Assembly: GCA_963763325.1 (NCBI GenBank)
Contig: CAVXOL010000007.1
Span: forward strand, 1-64,000
Direction of reading: 5' to 3'
From: JBBECJ01 sp963763325
GTDB lineage: Bacteria > Chloroflexota > Chloroflexia > Thermomicrobiales > CFX8
Length of the DNA stretch: 64,000 nucleotides
Shown here: one piece after another, positions 58,149 through 64,000 of the stretch
How the letters are laid out: each line of letters opens with the position of its first letter
Numbering within the stretch: the first letter of the stretch is position 1
The notes under the pieces: model-generated
Told to the model about the DNA's origin: nothing
Databases searched by the model: none
Seen by the model: only the letters and a program-made list of their open reading frames with translations
Made by a program: the position numbers and the translations under genes

Positions 58149-60734
58149 CTATGCACGAGCCCACGTAATCAGCCCAGGCAGGTAGTTGCAGTGCAATTCC
58201 GCGTGGGCGGGGAGGACGCGAACGGTATAGCCGTGGAGGCCGCTAACGCGCCAAGGTGTCGGGTCGGATTCGAACTGGTAGACGCCCTTCCTGACCTCGC
58301 CGGATAAGTGCATCGGCGTCGTTTCAGCGTCGACGATTTCACCTGTAGCGTTGAGACGACCTGTGTACATCTGGACGGCAACGTCGGACGGCTTCAACGC
58401 GCCGAGTTGGACCTGCGCGCGGGCAGTCATCGGCTCGCCGACTCGTACCTCATGTGGGACGTTATTCTCGACCGTCTCGACGCGAACCTCGGGCCAATGC
58501 TCCTCGACGCGTGTCCTCCACGCGGCGAGCGAGCGCGCACCGGCCAGATCATCTTCCACAAGTGCTCGCGAGCGCTCGATCGCCGGTTGATAGAAGTCGG
58601 TCACGTAGTCGCGTAGCATCCGGTGGGCACTGACGAACGGGCCGAGGTGTTCGATGGTCGCCTGCATCCGCGCGATCCAGGCGCGTGGGATGCGCTCAGT
58701 ACCGCGTTCGTAAAAGCTTGGGATGATGTCGCGTTCAAGGACATCGTAGATATCCTCTGCTTCGACCTGATCCTGGTAGTCCCAATTGTCGTAGGTCTCG
58801 CCACGGCCAATCGCCCAACCAACCGGCACCGGCTGGTCGGCGCAAGCGTCCCAGGCTTCGGCCCACCAGCCATCGAGCGTACTGAAGTTGAGGACGCCGT
58901 TGGCGGCCGCCTTCATGCCGCTCGTGCCGGATGCTTCTTCCGGTCGGCGAGGGTTGTTGAGCCAGACATCACAGCCTTGAACCAGAAAACGCGCCGTATC
59001 CATGTCGTAGTCTTCGAGGAAGACGAAGCGATGGCGGACAGCCGGCTGACGCGAGAACGCAATGATCTGGCGAATCAACTCTTTACCGGCGTCGTCGCGC
59101 GGGTGGGCCTTGCCGCCGAAGATGAACTGGACTGGTCGCTGTGGATCGGTGATCAGCCGCACCAACCGCTCCGGATCACGCAGCAGCAGGGTCGCCCGCT
59201 TGTAGGTCGCGAAACGCCGCGCGAAACCAATCGTCAGCACCTCCGGGTCAAGGACCGACCCGGCACGTTCGAGTTCGGCCAGCGAGACACCGCGATGCCC
59301 GAGCTGCTCCTGCAGTCGTCGCCGCGCAAAGACGATCAGCCGCTCGCGGCGTCGTTCGTGCGTGCGCCAGAGTTCCTCGGCAGGTATTCGGCTAGCCTGC
59401 TCCCAACTCGTTGAATTTGATGGCTCATTCCGCCACCGTGAGCCGATGTAGCGATCGTAATGTGCTTCCATCTCATCTGACACCCACGAGCGCAAGTGGA
59501 CGCCGTTGGTGACATGCCCGATCGGCACCTCAACCTCCGGCAGCCCCGGCCAGAGACCCTGCCACATCTCACGGCTGACCTCGCCGTGCAACTTCGAGAC
59601 AGCGTTGGAGTAGGCAGCCATCCGCAGCGCCAGGACCGTCATCCAGAACGGCTCGCCCTCGTCGGACGGGTTCTTGCGGCCGAGTGCCAGCATCTCCTGA
59701 CTGCTGATTCCCAGCCCACGTACGTATTCACCCAGATAGCGATCGATCAGATGTGGTGGAAAGGAATCGTGACCAGCGATGACCGGCGTGTGGGTCGTGA
59801 ACACCAGTCCAGCCGACGCTGTCTCACGAGCCTCGGCGAACGACAGCCCACGATCATGCATCAGTTGGCAGACTCGCTCAAGCGACAGGAAGGCGGAATG
59901 GCCCTCGTTCATGTGGTAGACAACGGGAGCGAGTCCGAGCGCGCGCAATGCCCGGCAACCGCCGATCCCAAGCACAATCTCCTGCCGAATCCGCATCTCA
60001 ACATCGCCACCGTAGAGTTGATCGGTGATATCGCGGTCCTCCGGGCGGTTAACGTCGATGTTCGTATCGAGCAGGTAGAGTGAGATGCGTCCGACCTGCG
60101 CTTTCCAGACCTGAGCCTTGACCGTTCGGCCCGGATGCGGGGCTTCAACGATCAGCGGCTCGCCATCCGGTTGTCGTTCAAGGCTCAACGGCAGGTTGTG
60201 GAAGTCGTTCTCTTCAGCAAACTCCTGCTGCCAGCCGGCGTCGTTGAGCGTCTGACGGAAGTAGCCTTGCTGGTAGAGCAGACCGACGCCGACCAACGGC
60301 ACACCGAGGTCAGATGAGGATTTGAGGTGATCACCGGCAAGCAGCCCAAGTCCACCGGCGAAGATGTTGACACAGTCGGTCAGGCCGAACTCCATCGAAA
60401 AGTAACCGACCTGGGGGCTATCGACCGCCCCGTGCAAGCTGCTGAACCAGGTATCCCGCCGGAGCATATAACTGTCCAGATCGCGCGCGACCCGTTCGAG
60501 CTGGACGAGGAAGGCCTCGTCATTGGCGATCTCTTCCAGCCGCGACTGGTCGATCCGCCCCAGCATCAGGACCGGGTTGTGGCCCACCTCCAGCCAGAGA
60601 CTCTCGTCCAGCCGGCGAAAGAGGGCGACTGCATCATGGTTCCAGGCCCAGCGCAGATTGCGCGCGATGTCGCCGAGCCGCTCAAGTTGCGACGGCAACG
60701 AGGGAATAACCGCAAATGTTCGGATTGGCTTCAT
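58149..60734 (-). CDS. glgP: Alpha-glucan (glycogen) phosphorylase
   Basis: The enzyme releases glucose-1-phosphate from alpha-1,4-glucans. The intact 861-residue protein starts MKPIRTFAVIPSLPSQLERL and matches the TIGR02094 type, which has a DUF3417 N-terminus (LGDIARNLRWAWNHDAVALF). Further blocks are GYFSMEFGLTDCVNIFAGGL, VYHMNEGHSAFLSLERV, IGHVTNGVHLRSWVSDEME, FARRFATYKRATLLLRDPER and the PLP lysine in EASGTSGMKAAANGVLNFST (about residue 607). A 21-base longer start (60755) is possible; neither has a strong ribosome site. No other glycogen genes are near. Confidence 0.93.
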   Translation of the reverse strand: MKPIRTFAVIPSLPSQLERLGDIARNLRWAWNHDAVALFRRLDESLWLEVGHNPVLMLGRIDQSRLEEIANDEAFLVQLERVARDLDSYMLRRDTWFSSLHGAVDSPQVGYFSMEFGLTDCVNIFAGGLGLLAGDHLKSSSDLGVPLVGVGLLYQQGYFRQTLNDAGWQQEFAEENDFHNLPLSLERQPDGEPLIVEAPHPGRTVKAQVWKAQVGRISLYLLDTNIDVNRPEDRDITDQLYGGDVEMRIRQEIVLGIGGCRALRALGLAPVVYHMNEGHSAFLSLERVCQLMHDRGLSFAEARETASAGLVFTTHTPVIAGHDSFPPHLIDRYLGEYVRGLGISSQEMLALGRKNPSDEGEPFWMTVLALRMAAYSNAVSKLHGEVSREMWQGLWPGLPEVEVPIGHVTNGVHLRSWVSDEMEAHYDRYIGSRWRNEPSNSTSWEQASRIPAEELWRTHERRRERLIVFARRRLQEQLGHRGVSLAELERAGSVLDPEVLTIGFARRFATYKRATLLLRDPERLVRLITDPQRPVQFIFGGKAHPRDDAGKELIRQIIAFSRQPAVRHRFVFLEDYDMDTARFLVQGCDVWLNNPRRPEEASGTSGMKAAANGVLNFSTLDGWWAEAWDACADQPVPVGWAIGRGETYDNWDYQDQVEAEDIYDVLERDIIPSFYERGTERIPRAWIARMQATIEHLGPFVSAHRMLRDYVTDFYQPAIERSRALVEDDLAGARSLAAWRTRVEEHWPEVRVETVENNVPHEVRVGEPMTARAQVQLGALKPSDVAVQMYTGRLNATGEIVDAETTPMHLSGEVRKGVYQFESDPTPWRVSGLHGYTVRVLPAHAELHCNYLPGLITWARA

Positions 60735-61049
60735 GAGTGGCATCGTCCAGTGCATTCAAATCGAAACTCGCGACGCGAGCATGAACTTCGTACGAAGAAT
60801 ACCCCTTGAAGGATGCCCGGCGTCTGAACGACCTGCCAGCCATCCGGGCATACCTCCATTTGGACGTATCGATACCTCCATTCGGAGGGGACCGATTCCT
60901 CCCCTCAGCGGCTCTACAGACCTCTCACAGCGGTTTATGACATACACGAGAGCCAGTCCAATGAAGGCTGCGTATGTCCGTGTGCCCTGCCGATGCCCGG
61001 CAGCGACTGACGCTACCCAGCCATACTCGACCGGAGGGAGGCGGCCCGG
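60735..61049. other. Divergent intergenic region glgP-coxM
   Basis: About 315 bases with no gene. A possible hairpin is made by ATGCCCGG (near 60811) and CCGGGCAT (near 60844). GATACCTCCATTCGGAGGGG-type inverted GGAGG/CCTCC pieces lie near 60870-60900. It must hold the cox promoter; a consensus -35/-10 pair is not obvious. A GGAGGGAGG ribosome site lies before coxM. Confidence 0.4.
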
Positions 61050-61925
61050 ATGATCCCCGGACAGTTCGACTACCATGCGACAGCCACCCTGGAGGAGGCG
61101 ATCAGCCTCTTGCAGCAGTACGGTGATGACGCAAAGGTGATGGCCGGCGGCCAGAGCCTGATTCCACTCATGAAGATGCGTCTCGCCCAGCCGGCGCACG
61201 TCATCGACATCAACCGAGTCAGCGGGTTGAACGAGATCAGCGACGACGGCAACTCGCTGACGATCGGCGCATTGACGCGGGAGTCGGCGCTCGAAGCGTC
61301 GCAAGCCGTTCGCGCGAAGTACCCGATGCTGCTCGACACGGCCAAGGTGATCGCCGACCCACTCGTCCGCAACCTGGCGACAGTCGGTGGCAACATTGTC
61401 CACGCCGACCCGGCCAATGACCATCCGGCGACGATGCTCGCCTACCGCGCCGAGGTCGTTGCCCACGGTCCGAACGGTGACCGGACGATCCCGATCGACG
61501 ACTTCTTCGTTGATGCCTTTGAAACCGCCCTCGCGCCGGACGAGATCCTGACCGCGATCCGCATTCCCGCCCCGGCGGCGCTGACCGGCGGCGCCTATGT
61601 CAAGTTCGAGCGCAAGGTCGGCGACTATGCGATTGCCGCCGCTGCCGCCCAACTCTCACTCGACCCCGACGGCACAATCTCCCAGGCAGGGCTGGCGCTG
61701 ACGAACCTCGCCTTCGCCACGGCCCGTTCGACCCGCGCCGAGGCGGCCCTCCGCGGCCAGCCGGCCAACGACGACACCTTCCAGCAGGCCGCGGCCATCG
61801 CCGCCGAGGACTGCGCCCCCGCCGCCGACCTGCGCGGCAACGTCGACTACAAGCGAGCGATGGCGAAGACGATGGCGCTGCGGGCGTTGAGGCTGGCGGC
61901 GCTCCGGGCGCGAGGTGACGCGTAA
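61050..61925 (+). CDS. coxM: Aerobic carbon monoxide dehydrogenase, FAD subunit
   Basis: The medium subunit passes electrons from the iron-sulphur clusters through FAD to a quinone or cytochrome. FAD-binding signatures are VMAGGQSLIPLMKMRLAQPA (residues 29-48) and NLATVGGNIVHADPANDHPA (about 109-128), followed by the family C-terminal domain (GNVDYKRAMAKTMALRALRL). The intact 291 residues match the family length. It begins a coxM-coxS-coxL order, which is the canonical order of form I CO dehydrogenases (form II is coxS-coxL-coxM). Confidence 0.9.
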   Translation: MIPGQFDYHATATLEEAISLLQQYGDDAKVMAGGQSLIPLMKMRLAQPAHVIDINRVSGLNEISDDGNSLTIGALTRESALEASQAVRAKYPMLLDTAKVIADPLVRNLATVGGNIVHADPANDHPATMLAYRAEVVAHGPNGDRTIPIDDFFVDAFETALAPDEILTAIRIPAPAALTGGAYVKFERKVGDYAIAAAAAQLSLDPDGTISQAGLALTNLAFATARSTRAEAALRGQPANDDTFQQAAAIAAEDCAPAADLRGNVDYKRAMAKTMALRALRLAALRARGDA

Positions 61926-61986
61926 CGCGTAACGCGCGATACGCTAGCCGAATACGCCGACGCGTCGCGCATCACGCGTCACGAAG
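61919..61986. repeat. CGCGTAA heptamer repeat in the coxM-coxS spacer
   Basis: CGCGTAA-CGCGTAA-CGCG begins at the coxM stop and is followed by a related inverted stretch (CGCGTCGCGCATCACGCGTCACG). This is another 7-bp tandem repeat at a gene junction. It could form a hairpin between the first two cox genes. Confidence 0.55.
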
Positions 61987-61996
61987 GGACAATCAC

Positions 61997-62527
61997 GTGG
62001 GTACACGATCGATCACTATTACGATCAACGGTCAGCAGCAGACCGCTGAGGTCGAGGACCGGCTGCTGCTGGTGCATTTCATCCGCGAGAACCTGGGACT
62101 GACCGGGACGCACATCGGCTGCGACACGACCAGTTGTGGGGCCTGCACGGTTCACTGGAACGGGACGCCGGTCAAGAGCTGCACCGTCTTCGCTGTCCAG
62201 GCCGACGGCAGCGAGATCGCGACCGTCGAGGGACTGGAGACTGCCGAGGGGTTGCACCCGCTCCAGACCGGCTTCTGGCAGGAGCACGGTCTCCAGTGCG
62301 GCTTCTGCACGCCGGGGATGCTGATGACGACGGCGGCACTACTGGACCACAACCCGACGCCGAGCGAGGAGGAGATCCGCGAGGCGATCTCCGGCAATCT
62401 CTGCCGCTGCACCGGCTACATCAACATCGTCCGCGCCGTCCAGCACGCCTCGAATGCGATGCAGGTGGCGGCGGCCGTGCCGAGCCACACGCCCGACATC
62501 AGCGCCGAGGGAGCGAGAGGGGAGTAA
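61997..62527 (+). CDS. coxS: Aerobic carbon monoxide dehydrogenase, [2Fe-2S] subunit
   Basis: The small subunit carries two [2Fe-2S] clusters. The N-terminal plant-ferredoxin type is in IGCDTTSCGACTVHWNGTPV with the fourth Cys in KSCTVFAVQ; the C-terminal helical type is in LQCGFCTPGMLMT and NLCRCTGYINIVRAV. The intact 176 residues include a short C-terminal extension. The start is GTG at 61997, chosen because it gives the normal N-terminus (SITITINGQQQTAEV). It lies four bases before coxL. Confidence 0.92.
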   Translation: MGTRSITITINGQQQTAEVEDRLLLVHFIRENLGLTGTHIGCDTTSCGACTVHWNGTPVKSCTVFAVQADGSEIATVEGLETAEGLHPLQTGFWQEHGLQCGFCTPGMLMTTAALLDHNPTPSEEEIREAISGNLCRCTGYINIVRAVQHASNAMQVAAAVPSHTPDISAEGARGE

Positions 62528-62531
62528 GTCG

Positions 62532-64000
<1,469 letters not shown>

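Overview
The window is GC-rich and gene-dense, and looks like a draft chromosome of a Chloroflexota-type bacterium (Thermomicrobia/Sphaerobacter-like). That is an inference from gene content: form I CO dehydrogenase, two F420-type luciferase-like oxidoreductases, large NB-ARC/TPR regulators, HAF-repeat and SH3/NlpC-P60 secreted proteins, and an alpha-glucan phosphorylase of the short-N-terminus type. I see no rRNA, tRNA, CRISPR array, integrase or transposase. About half of the protein genes are interrupted by one or more one-base frameshifts. The breaks cluster in some loci (M81 peptidase, SARP-type regulator, metE, DEAD-box helicase), while neighbouring genes of 2.4-4.3 kb are uninterrupted. 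I therefore annotate through the frameshifts and regard most as probable base-calling or assembly errors, although real decay cannot be excluded.

Layout. 1-3.4 kb: 3' end of a DUF885 protein, an M81 (MlrC-like) peptidase, then a perfect 30-bp inverted repeat facing a secreted SH3/NlpC-P60 cell-wall hydrolase. 3.5-10.3 kb: a DUF2254 membrane protein downstream of a large SARP/BTAD-NB-ARC-TPR regulator, whose divergent intergenic region carries an 11-bp direct repeat of SARP-operator type facing a HAF-repeat secreted protein, a small secreted protein and a membrane protein. 10.3-13.7 kb: metE (terminator-insulated) and a lipoprotein glutaminyl cyclotransferase. 13.7-18 kb: a probable four-gene minus-strand operon, ArsR repressor - AHSA1/SRPBCC - ChbG/YdjC deacetylase - UvrA-like ATPase, with start/stop overlaps and two 16-bp palindromic operators upstream of arsR. 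18.1-26.5 kb: a divergent iron-siderophore uptake locus with two substrate-binding protein genes (one encoding two binding domains in one chain), two FecCD permeases, one gene encoding two fused ABC ATPases, and a FhuF-like reductase.

26.5-33.3 kb: a 187-bp element with perfect 55-bp inverted arms, a UPF0104-type flippase-like protein, uppP, an LppM-like lipoprotein, a class I/II aminotransferase and a DEAD-box RNA helicase. 33.6-44.5 kb: an HTH-NB-ARC-TPR regulator, an EEP-family nuclease/phosphatase, a damaged VapBC-like pair, two luciferase-like oxidoreductases, a TPP enzyme, a truncated PiT phosphate transporter, a GNAT enzyme, an NTF2-like protein and two single-domain receivers. 44.9-57.4 kb: signalling genes, namely a GNAT protein, a 1426-residue receiver-PAS-GAF-PAS-GGDEF-EAL protein, an alpha/beta hydrolase without a recognisable triad, an M3 oligoendopeptidase and a hybrid protein with two histidine-kinase cores, then a secreted beta-propeller. 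57.6-64 kb: a RidA-family protein, glycogen phosphorylase and the coxM-coxS-coxL genes of form I aerobic CO dehydrogenase; coxL runs off the end.

A theme across the window is the intergenic DNA: many junctions hold perfect hairpins, and several hold 7- or 8-bp tandem repeats. One heptamer array lies inside the 3' end of the GGDEF-EAL gene.
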